Assembly (NCBI RefSeq): GCF_014205685.1
Contig: NZ_JACIIU010000001.1
Coordinates: 310,001 to 374,000, forward strand
Length of the DNA: 64,000 nucleotides
Reading direction: 5' to 3'
Source of the DNA: Paenochrobactrum gallinarii
Lineage (GTDB): Bacteria > Pseudomonadota > Alphaproteobacteria > Rhizobiales > Rhizobiaceae
Shown: positions 49,293 through 58,832 of the stretch, piece after piece
How the letters are laid out: each line of letters begins with the position of its first letter
Numbering within the stretch: the first letter of the stretch is position 1
Notes under the pieces: model-generated
The model's input: only the letters and a program-made list of their open reading frames with translations
Told to the model about the DNA's origin: nothing
Databases searched by the model: none
Program-made: the position numbers and the translations under genes

Positions 49293-50720
49293 TTATTCCG
49301 CTGCCTCAACCGGCGGGTAGCGGGTAATCAGGGCTTTCACAATTTTAGAAAAAGCAATCGACATCGATGATTTAATCATCACCACGTCACCGGCACGTAC
49401 CTCATTGAGGACAGCCGGCAATAATTCATCAACGCTCTGCCCGTATTCGACATAAATTTCAACAGGCATTGCAGATTTCAGCACCGCCATTTCAGCGCCG
49501 CCAATATAAAGTGCATTCACATCCGCATCCACAATCGGGCGCGCCAGATCAGCATGAAGTTTGCCCGACTGGCGGCCAAGCTCCAGCATATCGCCAAGCA
49601 CCGCAATGCGACGACCGCCTGCCTGCGGCTCAACTGATTGCAACAGCACAAGTGCCGCCCGCATTGAGGCCGGATTGGCGTTGTAGCTTTCATCAATCAG
49701 CGTGAAATGACCATCGCCGCAGCGCAGTTGATAGGTCGCACCGCGCCCCTTTTCTGCTTGTAAATCAGCCAAAGCTGCAACGGTTTTTTCCATGTCTGCG
49801 CCAACAAGATGAGCCGCACCGATAACGCCCAGCATATTCTGTACAATATGACGACCCGGCGCACCAATTTTGACCGCCACAGTCTTTTTGCCAATACGCA
49901 TTTCAATATTGGAATAAGTCGCATACAATTCGAGCTTGTTAAGGCGATAATCTGCCTGCGCGTTTTCGCCAAAAGTCACCACATGCTCGACACCCGCCTC
50001 TTCAGCCAAGCTTTCCAGCTGTTTGAAACGCTTGTCATCACGGTTGAGCAGCGCATAACCACCCGGCACAATGCCTTCAAAAATCTCGCCCTTGGCTGCA
50101 GCAATCGCTTCCAGATTGGCAAACTGGCCTAAATGCGCCGGAGCAATCAGCGAAATCATCGCCACATGCGGACGCACCATTTTCACCAGCGGGCGGATTT
50201 CATCGGGATGGTTCATACCGATTTCAAAAATACCGTAATCAATATCACGTGGCATCCGTGCCAAAGTCAGCGGCACACCCCAGTGATTATTGAAAGACGC
50301 GACAGAAGCATGCACTGTGCCGGACTGGCTCAACACATGGCGCAACGCTTCCTTGCTGGTGGTTTTACCAACAGAGCCGGTCACGGCAATGATTTGCGCT
50401 TCCGAGCGTTTGCGCGCAGCAATCCCCAAACGGGTCAGCGCTTCCAGCACATCTTCCACGACAATCATCGGCACCGGCAGATTGCCGAAAGCTGCCAGAC
50501 GTTTTTCTGCAACCACCATCAGGCTTGCACCTGCGGCCATTGCATGGGTGGCAAAATCATGCCCGTCGAATTTATCACCTTTAATGGCAAAAAATGCCTC
50601 GCCCTCTTTCAAAGTGCGGGTATCGATCGAAATGCCTGTAATGCCTTTTGGAAGGGTGCCAAACGGACGCCCTTCCATTGCCTTGACCATTTCATCAGCT
50701 GTCCACAGCCACTGGCTCAT
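49293..50720 (-). CDS. murF: UDP-MurNAc-tripeptide D-Ala-D-Ala ligase MurF
   Basis: A 475-residue ligase adding D-Ala-D-Ala. The N-terminal MurF domain contains FFAIKGDKFDGHDF, the P-loop is VTGSVGKTTSKEALRHVL near 113, and NNHWGVPLTLARMP and DESYNANPASMRAAL complete the motif set. It starts two bases after the murE stop, indicating tight coupling. Confidence 0.97.
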   Translation of the reverse strand: MSQWLWTADEMVKAMEGRPFGTLPKGITGISIDTRTLKEGEAFFAIKGDKFDGHDFATHAMAAGASLMVVAEKRLAAFGNLPVPMIVVEDVLEALTRLGIAARKRSEAQIIAVTGSVGKTTSKEALRHVLSQSGTVHASVASFNNHWGVPLTLARMPRDIDYGIFEIGMNHPDEIRPLVKMVRPHVAMISLIAPAHLGQFANLEAIAAAKGEIFEGIVPGGYALLNRDDKRFKQLESLAEEAGVEHVVTFGENAQADYRLNKLELYATYSNIEMRIGKKTVAVKIGAPGRHIVQNMLGVIGAAHLVGADMEKTVAALADLQAEKGRGATYQLRCGDGHFTLIDESYNANPASMRAALVLLQSVEPQAGGRRIAVLGDMLELGRQSGKLHADLARPIVDADVNALYIGGAEMAVLKSAMPVEIYVEYGQSVDELLPAVLNEVRAGDVVMIKSSMSIAFSKIVKALITRYPPVEAAE

Positions 50721-50722
50721 TC

Positions 50723-52183
50723 TTATACTTCCTTCTGACGAGCCTGAAGCGCCAATGCAATTTCAGCATGATCAGAGAACGGCAATACCTGATCTCCGAC
50801 TGTCTGGCCTTCTTCATGCCCCTTACCGGCAACAATCAATGTGTCGCCTGTATTCATCATCGCAACGGCTGCCTGAATTGCTTTTTTACGATCGCCGATT
50901 TCTTGTGCGTTGGGCGCTGCCGCCATAATTTCCTGACGGATCACTTCCGGCACTTCTGTGCGTGGATTATCATCGGTCACAATCACCACATCCGCCAGCC
51001 GCGTTGCAATTTCACCCATGATCGGGCGTTTACCCTTATCACGATCACCGCCGCAACCAAAAACAACGATAATGCGGCCGGTGGTGAACGGGCGAACCGA
51101 AGCCAGCACATTTTCCAGCGCATCAGGTTTATGAGCATAATCGACATAAGCCAGGGCACCATTTTCAGCCGAACCCACCAGATCAAGACGACCCGGCGCA
51201 CCTTTGAGGCGTTCAAGTGCCTTCATCGCAGCCTGTGGCGGCACACCGGTTTCAATCGCCAGCGCCGCTGCCATCAAAGCATTAGCCACCTGAAATTCAC
51301 CGGCCAATGGCAGGCTGACTTCATAAATCTCGTCATTGACCGCCACTTCCAGATGCTGACGGAAGCGCTCATGTTCCAAGCGCTTCAACTTGATGAAAGC
51401 ACTTTTGCGGCCAACAGTTTTGATATTGGTCAGGCCGGCATCGCGCGCAGCCTCAATCGCCTGTTCGGAATAAACATCATCGGCATAGAAAATTGCAGGC
51501 GCGTCTTTTGGCAGAAGCTCTGTAAAAAGGCGCATTTTTGCAGCCAGATAATCATCAACGGTCGCATGATAATCCATATGATCGCGGCCAAGATTGGTGA
51601 AAGCAGCTGCCGTCAGCTTCACACCATCAAGGCGGCGCTGATCGAGACCATGAGATGAAGCTTCCATCGCCGCATGGGTCACACCTTCATCAGCAAGCTC
51701 TGCCAAAACACGATGTAACTCCACCGGATCAGGGGTAGTCAGCGAATTATAATCGCTGCGGGTCGGCGAAAAAACACCGGTTGTGCCGATATTGGCCGCA
51801 GCAAAACCTGCATATTCCCAGATCTGGCGGGTGAAAGAAGCAACGGATGTTTTACCGCTGGTGCCGGTGACGGCCACCATCACATCCGGCTGTTTTTGAT
51901 AAAAAGCCGCTGCCGCCTGCGCCAAAGCGAGGCGCGGATCCGGGCATTTAATTTGCGGCACGGTGAGGTCTGGAAGATGATTGTCATCGGTTAGAATTGC
52001 CGCCGCGCCACGTGCAACCGCATCGGCGATAAACTGGCCGCCATCGGCCTTCACACCTTTCAGCGCTGCAAACAAATAGCCTGGCTGAACCTTACGCGAA
52101 TCTGATGTTACCCCCGTAATAACGACATCGACGTATCTCGGGCTTAAAATTTTCGAAAAGGCCGCGATTTCTTTCAGCTTCAT
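50723..52183 (-). CDS. murE: UDP-MurNAc-tripeptide synthetase, diaminopimelate-adding
   Basis: A 486-residue Mur ligase. The P-loop reads [13 protein letters not shown] near 108 (GTSGKT where many species have GTNGKT). The specificity motif DNPR in [15 protein letters not shown] indicates meso-diaminopimelate as substrate. Other motifs are [15 protein letters not shown] and [20 protein letters not shown]. It lies 66 bases after ftsI. Confidence 0.96.
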   Translation of the reverse strand: MKLKEIAAFSKILSPRYVDVVITGVTSDSRKVQPGYLFAALKGVKADGGQFIADAVARGAAAILTDDNHLPDLTVPQIKCPDPRLALAQAAAAFYQKQPDVMVAVTGTSGKTSVASFTRQIWEYAGFAAANIGTTGVFSPTRSDYNSLTTPDPVELHRVLAELADEGVTHAAMEASSHGLDQRRLDGVKLTAAAFTNLGRDHMDYHATVDDYLAAKMRLFTELLPKDAPAIFYADDVYSEQAIEAARDAGLTNIKTVGRKSAFIKLKRLEHERFRQHLEVAVNDEIYEVSLPLAGEFQVANALMAAALAIETGVPPQAAMKALERLKGAPGRLDLVGSAENGALAYVDYAHKPDALENVLASVRPFTTGRIIVVFGCGGDRDKGKRPIMGEIATRLADVVIVTDDNPRTEVPEVIRQEIMAAAPNAQEIGDRKKAIQAAVAMMNTGDTLIVAGKGHEEGQTVGDQVLPFSDHAEIALALQARQKEV

Positions 52184-52249
52184 AATGTTCCAGACCCTGT
52201 TTGTTTACAGCCTCATCATGGCCTGTAACTTTTTTGTTACTGCCACGAA

Positions 52250-54013
52250 TCAGTCATTACCATATGAGACAACTTTTGAAGTGATATCTTGATTAAAATC
52301 AGGCTTTACACCCAAAAATGACGCAGAACGTCGAATAATATTGGCCACCATCGGTGCAGCGTTCAAACCAGCGGTCGCACTATACATGCCCTCTTCCGGT
52401 TTTGGTTCGTCAATAATGGTCAAAACCACATAGGTCGGATCATCCATCGGGAAAGCCGCCAAAAAGGCGTTAAAACGCACGTCATTGGCATATTTACCGT
52501 TCACAACCTTGTTGGCCGTACCTGTCTTACCGCCCACACGATAGCCTTTCACTTCCGCACGACGGCCGGAGCCGATCTCGGAGTTAAGACGATAAAGATA
52601 GCGCATGTCTTCACTGACTTTTGGCGAGACAACCTGCGTTGCCACCTGATCAGCTTCAGCCTGTGTGCGTTTTAAGAAAGTCGGCTGAATAAGCTTGCCA
52701 CCATTCATCAAAGCTGCCGAACCAACTGCCGTTTGCAAAGGTGTTGTCATCATACCATGACCAAAAGAAATGGTCATCGAATGCACTTTCTTCCAAACGC
52801 GCGGCTCAACCGGACGTGCGACTTCCGGCAGTTCTGTCTGCATACGATCAAGCAGACCAATACGTTTTAAGAAATTTCGGTGCCCTTCAATGCCGACAGC
52901 ATCTGCTTCTTTACCCGAACCGATATTGGAGGAATAGATAAAGACTTCCGCCAAGGTAAGCCAGCGCGCTTTACCGTGGAAGTCACGAATGGTCTGACGG
53001 CCAAACACCATCGGACGCGTCGCATCAAATTTGGAGTTCAGGTTAAAAAGCCCTGAATCCAGCGCCATTGCCGTGGTGAAGGTTTTAATGGTCGAGCCCA
53101 TCTCGTAAGTACCGGCAGACATACGGTTGAGACGGTCTTTTTCCAGTGCGTTGACGGGATTATTCGGATCATAATCCGGCAAAGATGCCATCGCCAGAAC
53201 TTCACCGGTTTTCGCATTCAGCACAACGGCACCGGCGGCAATAGCACGGTATTTCTCCATCGCTTTTTCCAGCTCGTCACGCATAATGTGCTGGACGCGA
53301 ATATCAATCGATAGTGTGATCGGCTCTAAACTTTGCTCGCTCACCATGCCAGCCGAGCGCAGATCGCTCAAACCGGCTGAATCAATATATTTCTCCATAC
53401 CGGCAATCCCCTGATTGTCGATATTAACGAGACCAAGAATATGTGAAGCGGTCGGGCCGCCCGGATAAAAGCGCTTGGTTTCAGTTCGAAAACCAATACC
53501 AGGCACACCAAGCGCCATAATCTGGCTTTGCTGACGCGGAGTCAGACCGCGCTGGATCCATGCAAAACCAGAACCGCTCTTTAATTTTTTATAGGTCGCT
53601 TCCCAATCAAGATTAGGTAAAACGGTGGAGAGAAGCTCAATCGTTTCATCCGGATCGACAATGCGTTTTGGCTCCGCATAAAGCGAAGCGGTTTTAATGT
53701 CGGTGGCCAGAATTTCGCCGTTACGGTCGAGGATGTCAGGGCGTGCTGCCAGATTCAGTGCAGCCGACGCGCGGTAGCCCTCTTCTTTTTCGCTCTGCAA
53801 ACCAAAATAAATCAGCTTACCGCCAATAACACCATAAATGGCGATGAAGCAGCTCATCGCCATTATTAAACGGTTACGGGCACGGTTGCCATGTTTTTTG
53901 CGATTGCCGTCAAAAGCCATATTGCCAGCAACTTTTACTTCCTGACCTTCGGCTGAAAAATCAGTATAACTTGCAGCAGTTGCCTTATCTTTTTTAGAGC
54001 CTCTCCAGCGCAT
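52250..54013 (-). CDS. ftsI: FtsI/PBP3, septal peptidoglycan transpeptidase
   Basis: A 587-residue class B penicillin-binding protein. A cytoplasmic tail precedes one membrane helix (LIMAMSCFIAIYGVIGGKLIYF, about 48-70). The pedestal domain is followed by the transpeptidase: SxxK serine in GSTIKTFT, SxN in YSSNIGSG and KTG in VGGKTGTANKV. It pairs with FtsW in septal synthesis. It starts two bases after ftsL. Confidence 0.97.
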   Translation of the reverse strand: MRWRGSKKDKATAASYTDFSAEGQEVKVAGNMAFDGNRKKHGNRARNRLIMAMSCFIAIYGVIGGKLIYFGLQSEKEEGYRASAALNLAARPDILDRNGEILATDIKTASLYAEPKRIVDPDETIELLSTVLPNLDWEATYKKLKSGSGFAWIQRGLTPRQQSQIMALGVPGIGFRTETKRFYPGGPTASHILGLVNIDNQGIAGMEKYIDSAGLSDLRSAGMVSEQSLEPITLSIDIRVQHIMRDELEKAMEKYRAIAAGAVVLNAKTGEVLAMASLPDYDPNNPVNALEKDRLNRMSAGTYEMGSTIKTFTTAMALDSGLFNLNSKFDATRPMVFGRQTIRDFHGKARWLTLAEVFIYSSNIGSGKEADAVGIEGHRNFLKRIGLLDRMQTELPEVARPVEPRVWKKVHSMTISFGHGMMTTPLQTAVGSAALMNGGKLIQPTFLKRTQAEADQVATQVVSPKVSEDMRYLYRLNSEIGSGRRAEVKGYRVGGKTGTANKVVNGKYANDVRFNAFLAAFPMDDPTYVVLTIIDEPKPEEGMYSATAGLNAAPMVANIIRRSASFLGVKPDFNQDITSKVVSYGND

Positions 54014-54015
54014 GC

Positions 54016-54414
54016 TTACTGCCTCCCTCTCGAAGGCTTCACGCTGCCGGTAGCCATCTGATCAATGCCTGTTGCATTATTGGCCATCACAGTATCGCTA
54101 CCTGAAATCAGCTTTTCAATTTCATCAACAGGACGCTCCGGAATTTCATTGAACTGAACAATCTGCTTGGCGTCGATATTTTCCAAATGCAGTTCCTGAG
54201 CATATACATCCACCAGATTTTGCAAACGTCCCGGCTGCGTCATCAAGCTCCAATCCGCGCGCAACAGCGTGATCGTATCTTTTTCAGATGCGATCTGACG
54301 CTTGAGTTTATTAATGACAACAATCTGTTTTTCGGCATCATATTTGATTTTATAAGTGACGGTCGCCGCCACCAACATTGCCGCAATCAGAATAAGGTCA
54401 AAAGTGCGCAGCAC
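54016..54414 (-). CDS. ftsL: Cell division protein FtsL
   Basis: A 132-residue bitopic protein. An N-terminal membrane helix (FDLILIAAMLVAATVTYKI) leads into a periplasmic leucine-zipper-like coiled coil (KQIVVINKLKRQIASEKDTITLLRADWSLM). It has the HLENIDAKQIVQFNEIPERP segment typical of the alphaproteobacterial form. It starts with GTG, four bases after the rsmH stop. FtsL links FtsQ to FtsW/FtsI. The sequence family is poorly conserved; position and architecture carry the call. Confidence 0.88.
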   Translation of the reverse strand: MLRTFDLILIAAMLVAATVTYKIKYDAEKQIVVINKLKRQIASEKDTITLLRADWSLMTQPGRLQNLVDVYAQELHLENIDAKQIVQFNEIPERPVDEIEKLISGSDTVMANNATGIDQMATGSVKPSRGRQ

Positions 54415-54418
54415 TGGC

Positions 54419-55468
54419 TCAACTCCTGCTTAAGTCTTGGGTGTCAGGCAATTTCGGCAAACCGAACAACGCGTAGTCAGCCGCCATCGGCGGCTCGTCT
54501 GTACGCATACCGGCGCGCAATTTTGCAGATCTGGCCCTTGGATTACGGTCTGCTTCTTCTTCACTGGCGCTAACGGCACCCTTCACAACAGCTGTGAAGC
54601 TTGGCCGGCGCTCATACACTTCCGGCATATGGCGCGAACCACCGCTGCCACCGGCACGATCAGCAAAAAAGCGCTTAACAATACGGTCTTCCAGCGAGTG
54701 GAATGTCACCACCACCAGACGACCACCCGGCTTTAAGCGCTCTTCAGCCGCAATCAGTGCATCCGCCAATTCGTTCAGTTCTTCATTGACGTAAACACGC
54801 AAAGCCTGAAACACGCGGGTTGCCGGATGAATACGATCTTTAGGATGGCGTCCCACCAGCGTTTCAATCGCATTGGCAAGATCAAGTGTGCGGGTGAAAG
54901 GCTCAACCGCACGGCGTTTTTCAATCATGCGCGCAATGCGTCCGGCATGACGTTCTTCGCCCAGAAAATTAAAAATACGTGCCAGATCGCCTGCCTTCAA
55001 CCGATTGACCACATCGGCAGCACTTGGGCCCGAAACCGACATGCGCATATCAAGCGGCCCGTCTTTTTGAAAAGAAAAGCCGCGATCTGCTTCGTCGATC
55101 TGCATAGAAGATACACCGATATCAAGCACGATACCGTCAACTTGTTCGCCCTCGCCCAGCACCTGCTCAATGGCAGCGCCCAATTGCGAAAAGCGGTTTT
55201 GCACCAGCGTAAAACGGCCGGCAAACTCCTGCTCCATGGAGCGGCCATTGGCGATTGCCGTCGGGTCACGATCAATACCGATCAGCCGCGCACCTGTTTG
55301 CAGGATCGCGCGTGAATAACCACCGGCACCAAAGGTTCCGTCAACAAACACACCCGTTTGGCCAGCTTGCAAAGCGTCCAGCACTTCACGAAGCATCACC
55401 GGAATATGACGCGAATAATCGCCTTCAGCCTGTACAGCCTGAGACTGCTTTGCGTCAGTGTTCGCCAT
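54419..55468 (-). CDS. rsmH: 16S rRNA (cytosine1402-N4)-methyltransferase
   Basis: A 349-residue SAM-dependent enzyme that methylates 16S rRNA. Signatures are [14 protein letters not shown], the SAM loop [35 protein letters not shown], and the [23 protein letters not shown] motif. The ATG at 55468 has AGGGAG about six bases upstream and is preferred; an in-frame ATG at 55543 with GGAAG before it would add 25 residues. It heads the cluster and no mraZ precedes it. Confidence 0.95.
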   Translation of the reverse strand: MANTDAKQSQAVQAEGDYSRHIPVMLREVLDALQAGQTGVFVDGTFGAGGYSRAILQTGARLIGIDRDPTAIANGRSMEQEFAGRFTLVQNRFSQLGAAIEQVLGEGEQVDGIVLDIGVSSMQIDEADRGFSFQKDGPLDMRMSVSGPSAADVVNRLKAGDLARIFNFLGEERHAGRIARMIEKRRAVEPFTRTLDLANAIETLVGRHPKDRIHPATRVFQALRVYVNEELNELADALIAAEERLKPGGRLVVVTFHSLEDRIVKRFFADRAGGSGGSRHMPEVYERRPSFTAVVKGAVSASEEEADRNPRARSAKLRAGMRTDEPPMAADYALFGLPKLPDTQDLSRS

Positions 55469-55761
55469 CACGGTCTCCCTTTCTTTCGCGTTATCGCCAT
55501 TAAATCCGGCTCTAACTATGTTTTTGCTGTCGTTTGAAGGCATTTCACTTCCGAAAGCATCGGCATATTGAGCAATTGATCAGGCACAAGCGGCATTTTT
55601 AAGCGCACTTGTCCCCCTGCATTAGTTATCCATCATTAAGCTTAATGAAGAGTTAGCCTTTTGCTGCACTCAGGCTTTTCAGACGCGAATACACAAAAAA
55701 ATTTGGTATAATTTTTCACGAAATATGAATGACAGGAAATAATGGTATTTAAGTAAAATGT
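55469..55761. promoter_or_regulatory. Division-cluster head region with a 16-bp perfect palindrome
   Basis: About 290 bases before rsmH with no mraZ gene. A 16-bp perfect palindrome TCATTAAGCTTAATGA lies at 55633-55648, some 90 to 165 bases upstream of the candidate starts. It contains two TTAA half-sites two bases apart, whereas the CtrA consensus has seven between them. The A/T-rich stretch near 55690-55740 may be the -35/-10 zone but no pair was confident on the minus strand. Confidence 0.45.
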
Positions 55762-56180
55762 CAGTCGGTCTGTAAGCCGGGTTCTGTATGGCTGAGCAAA
55801 AGCTCAACGTGGCAGCCATTCATCTGGGACGGATGTCGCCACCCGCCTCGTGCAACCCACCCGGACGGCTATCCGGAAACTGATTGCTGTTTCTTACGAA
55901 ACAACGCGCCGTCCCTATTCGGTCTTGCTCCCGGTGGGGTTTACCTTGCCATTCCTGTTACCAGCAATGCGGTGGGCTCTTACCCCACCCTTTCACCCTT
56001 ACCCCGTCACCGCTTATGTCCGTTACGACACAACCGGAGACGGGGCGGTTTGCTTTCTGTGGCACTATCCCTGAGGTTACCCTCGCCGGGTGTTACCCGG
56101 CACCGTGTTTCCATGGAGCCCGGACTTTCCTCACTTGCCGTCTTTCGACATATGACAAGCGCGGCTGCCCGACCGACTGA
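55762..56180 (-). ncRNA. rnpB: RNase P RNA (type A)
   Basis: On the minus strand the RNA begins with CAGTCGGTCGGGCAGCC and ends ...GGCTTACAGACCGACTG, so the P1 helix CAGTCGGTC/GACCGACTG closes the molecule. Conserved interior segments GAGGAAAGTCCGGGCTCC (P4 5' strand), GAGGGTAACCTCAGGGA and GCCACAGAAAG are all present in order. It is the catalytic RNA that trims tRNA 5' ends. A promoter TTGCCT-17-TTTAAG fits just upstream. Length of about 420 is right for alphaproteobacteria. Confidence 0.95.
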
Positions 56181-56187
56181 CATCTGC

Positions 56188-56216
56188 CTTAAATGCTCTT
56201 TCGCAACAAAAGGCAA
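56188..56216 (-). promoter_or_regulatory. Promoter of rnpB
   Basis: Minus-strand -35 TTGCCT (56216-56211) and -10 TTTAAG (56193-56188) with a 17-base spacer place initiation near 56181, matching the 5' end of the P1 helix. Confidence 0.5.
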
Positions 56217-56217
56217 C

Positions 56218-56254
56218 AAAAAAGCCGGATCACACCAAGCAATCCGGCTTTTTT
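56218..56254. terminator. Terminator after the SLT transglycosylase gene
   Basis: AAAAAAGCCGGAT pairs with ATCCGGCTTTTTT around an 11-base loop, ending the minus-strand gene just before rnpB. Confidence 0.92.
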
Positions 56255-56306
56255 GTTAACTCAACATCTTGAAACGCTGATTAAGCCTTCAAGAATGCAA
56301 CAAACC

Positions 56307-56939
56307 TTAGAACGAGCGCATATAGGCCTGCACATTGCTGCAATATTTAGCAGAGATCGGGTTCATGCGCTTGGCACCATGGCCGGCATTATATTTGAGA
56401 ATTGTGCCGCAAACACTGCCACCGCCAAGTTTCTGTGCCTGTGCCAGATATTTCATGCCATATTGCACATTGGTGCTCGGCTCATACAGCCCCTTGGCAG
56501 AACCCGTATAACCTAACCCCCGTGCTGTGGAGAGCTTGATCTGCATCAGACCGATTTCACCGGCACTACCGCGAACTTCCGGACGGAAATTGCTTTCATG
56601 ACGCACAACCGCATGGGCAAGTGCTGAGCTGACACCATAGGTGCTGGCATAGTGGTTGATGATGCTCGAATAGCGGGTGCTGGTCGGTTTGCTCTGCTTT
56701 TTCGCAGATTTTTTAGCCGCTTTAGGCTTCGGCAGATATTTAGCCTTAGTGGTTGCTTTTTTCTTCTCTGCTTTTTTAACCGGCGCCTTTTTGGCAACTT
56801 CGGCTTTTTTCACGTCCTTGGCATCTTTGGTCTTCAAAAGCTCCACCAAGTTTGAGGGACTTGATGCCTGAGCCGCATTTAAGTTAAAACTAGCCACGGC
56901 GCCAATGAGGGCGCAAGCAAAAACAAATTTTAATTTCAT
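56307..56939 (-). CDS. SLT-domain lytic transglycosylase
   Basis: A 210-residue exported murein hydrolase. The signal peptide is MKLKFVFACALIGAVASFNLNAAQA. A very Lys/Ala-rich linker follows (about 35-95). The SLT domain begins ASTYGVSSALAHAVVRHESNFRPEVRGSAGEIGLMQI: the catalytic Glu is in HESNF, with GLMQIKLSTARGLGY and NVQYGMKYLAQAQK after it. The ATG at 56939 starts the signal peptide; an upstream in-frame ATG at 57008 exists. The 5' region holds alternative hairpins near the start codon. Confidence 0.9.
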   Translation of the reverse strand: MKLKFVFACALIGAVASFNLNAAQASSPSNLVELLKTKDAKDVKKAEVAKKAPVKKAEKKKATTKAKYLPKPKAAKKSAKKQSKPTSTRYSSIINHYASTYGVSSALAHAVVRHESNFRPEVRGSAGEIGLMQIKLSTARGLGYTGSAKGLYEPSTNVQYGMKYLAQAQKLGGGSVCGTILKYNAGHGAKRMNPISAKYCSNVQAYMRSF

Positions 56940-57261
56940 AATGTACCGTTCTAAAAGAACACCCGCACCTTGGGAGGGCGTACGAGTGTTCAGTCCTTCT
57001 GAAAACATTCCGGTCAGTGATTGAGCATAAAAGCTGCAATCACGAGGAATATCCTTGCTGATTGAAACTGCGCATTATCCATTCATCGCAGTGTATGACT
57101 GGCCCCACGAGAACCTCACAAACTCAATTGGATACTCTCAAATGATCGGGGTAAGATTTGCCGTCAAAATGCAGCCGAAGATTGATCGGTAAAGTAAAAT
57201 TACCTTACAGATTGTAACATTTGACCCTTTGAACGTGATTAAATCGTTATGAATCAAACAA
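56940..57261. other. Intergenic region upstream of the SLT gene
   Basis: About 320 bases without a supported gene. Close to the SLT start, GAACAC/GTGTTC arms at 56957-56962 and 56986-56991 form a hairpin followed on the minus strand by TTTT. GAAC can alternatively pair with GTTC at 56948-56951. The remainder, A/T-rich, presumably holds the promoter; no terminator for the amidase gene was recognised. Confidence 0.45.
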
Positions 57262-58062
57262 CTAAGCTGTCAGATTTTTTAACGAAAAAAGTAGTTTGTA
57301 AAGCGTCTCAATAGTTGAAACGTCAGCGACTCCGTCAACTTTGTGGCGACGAAAGTGCCGCTGGAACGCATTTACGACACTTTCTGTCTCTTCACCGAAC
57401 ACGCCATCAATGGTAATTTGATAGCCGACAAGCGCCAGCATCGACTGTAAGGCCTCGACCGGCTGACCTGATTCTCCGCGTGCAAAAAAGCGTCCGCCCT
57501 TGATGGGCGCAGGCTCCACATAATGACCGACATCTGCAGCGTGCAACCTTTCCCATGGGAAATTCTGACCCGGATCAATTTTGCGATCCGGCGCAATATC
57601 GGAATGCGCCAACACAAAATGCGGCTCGATATAGTGACGTGCGGTTATGTCCTGACAAAGACGGATCACCGCTTCGATCTGCTTCAACGGATAGGCCGGA
57701 AAATCATGCAACACGCCTGCATTGACAATCTCAATACCGATAGAGGCAGAGTTAATATCTGTCTCGCCCTTCCAAAAGCTCTTGCCTGCGTGCCATGCGC
57801 GAGCTTGTTCTGAAACCATCTGCACGATGCGTCCGTCTTCATGCACCAAATAATGCGCAGATACCTCGCGCGCCGGATCTTTTAAAATCTCGGCGGCCTC
57901 CTGCGCTGTTTCCAAGCCAGTGTAATGGAGAATGATAAAACGAGGTGTCTTGCCCTCTTTGCGCACACCAAAATTGGGGGATGGATCAAGCTCTGCACCA
58001 GAAAAATCCGCTTGAACAAGTTTCAGTTCTTCAAGCTCTCGCGCCATGTCCTGCCCACTCAT
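57262..58062 (-). CDS. N-acetylmuramoyl-L-alanine amidase (Amidase_2 with PG-binding domain)
   Basis: A 266-residue zinc amidase of the AmpD/AmiD family. Zinc ligands appear as H46 in FIILHYTG, a mid-protein AHYLVHEDG / IGIEIVN region, and HSDIAPDRKIDPG near 155-165. A C-terminal PG_binding_1 domain (about 200-262, ALQSMLALVGYQITIDGVFGEETESVVNAFQ) follows. No signal peptide or lipobox is visible, so it may act in the cytoplasm on muropeptides (AmpD-like) even though AmiD relatives are lipoproteins. It lies 12 bases after the TerB/DnaJ gene on the same strand. Confidence 0.9.
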   Translation of the reverse strand: MSGQDMARELEELKLVQADFSGAELDPSPNFGVRKEGKTPRFIILHYTGLETAQEAAEILKDPAREVSAHYLVHEDGRIVQMVSEQARAWHAGKSFWKGETDINSASIGIEIVNAGVLHDFPAYPLKQIEAVIRLCQDITARHYIEPHFVLAHSDIAPDRKIDPGQNFPWERLHAADVGHYVEPAPIKGGRFFARGESGQPVEALQSMLALVGYQITIDGVFGEETESVVNAFQRHFRRHKVDGVADVSTIETLYKLLFSLKNLTA

Positions 58063-58074
58063 TTTACACTCACT

Positions 58075-58782
58075 TTATGACTTTAAAATTTTTTCAATCT
58101 CTGCCCAGGCCGCGTTGATATCAGCTAAGCGATGATTGGCAATGGAAACAAATTCCCGCGGCAAACCTTGCGCAACCAGACGATCGGGATGGTGCTCTTT
58201 AACCAGCGCACGATATTGTGCCTTTGCCTGATCAAAACTGGCACTGCGCTCCAGACCCAGCACCACATAAGGATCACAGTCACCACGCACGATATGACGT
58301 ATAGTCATGCGCTCGAATTCAGCCTCGCTGAATCCGAAAATCTGCGCCACATTGGTTAAAAACTCCATCTCTTTTTCATGCACATAGCCATCGGCTTTGG
58401 CGATATGAAAAAGACCTTCAAGAATATCTTCCAGCAAGTGGCAATTGGGCTGATCTTCACTGCAAAGTCTGGCCAGCTGGCGTGCATAAGCCTCATAACC
58501 CGCCACATCCTGCTTGGCCAAATTATAAAGCCTTGCAACATGGCTGGCCTCTTCGGCAGGAATTTCAAAAATTTCCTGAAAGGCCGCAATCTCCTGCTCG
58601 TTGACCATACCATCAGCTTTGGCCATTTTCGCGGAAAGCGCGATCATCGCGATAGAAAACGCAACGCGACGTCTGGTATCCGCATCGCCTTCAAATAATG
58701 TGCGTACAGCTTCAATGACGCTCATCAGCGCATTTGTAGCTGTCTCACTCACAAATTCTCCAAGGCGAACCCAGATAGACAT
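58075..58782 (-). CDS. TerB-like and DnaJ domain protein (DjlA-like)
   Basis: A 235-residue protein. An N-terminal TerB-like helical domain (about 40-150, with paired IALSAKMAKADGMVNEQEIAAFQEIF and LFHIAKADGYVHEKEMEFL repeats) precedes a C-terminal J domain (DPYVVLGLERSASFDQAKAQY, with HPD in KEHHPDRLV). This layout is DjlA-like without the N-terminal membrane helix of E. coli DjlA. It probably stimulates DnaK on a client tied to envelope functions. It is co-transcribed with the amidase. Confidence 0.88.
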   Translation of the reverse strand: MSIWVRLGEFVSETATNALMSVIEAVRTLFEGDADTRRRVAFSIAMIALSAKMAKADGMVNEQEIAAFQEIFEIPAEEASHVARLYNLAKQDVAGYEAYARQLARLCSEDQPNCHLLEDILEGLFHIAKADGYVHEKEMEFLTNVAQIFGFSEAEFERMTIRHIVRGDCDPYVVLGLERSASFDQAKAQYRALVKEHHPDRLVAQGLPREFVSIANHRLADINAAWAEIEKILKS

Positions 58783-58832
58783 ATGCGCTTTCTAAAACTT
58801 AAACGCTTGATAAATCAGCCAAAAGGACATGA

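Noticed and set aside
55707-55712. Perfect TATAAT on the plus strand
   Set aside because: No suitable -35 lies 16-19 bases upstream, and transcription would run antisense into rnpB; the area is simply A/T-rich.
55850-56259. Several frames on both strands over 55850-56259
   Set aside because: They lie on the RNase P RNA, whose conserved segments and P1 pairing are clear; the products look like no protein.
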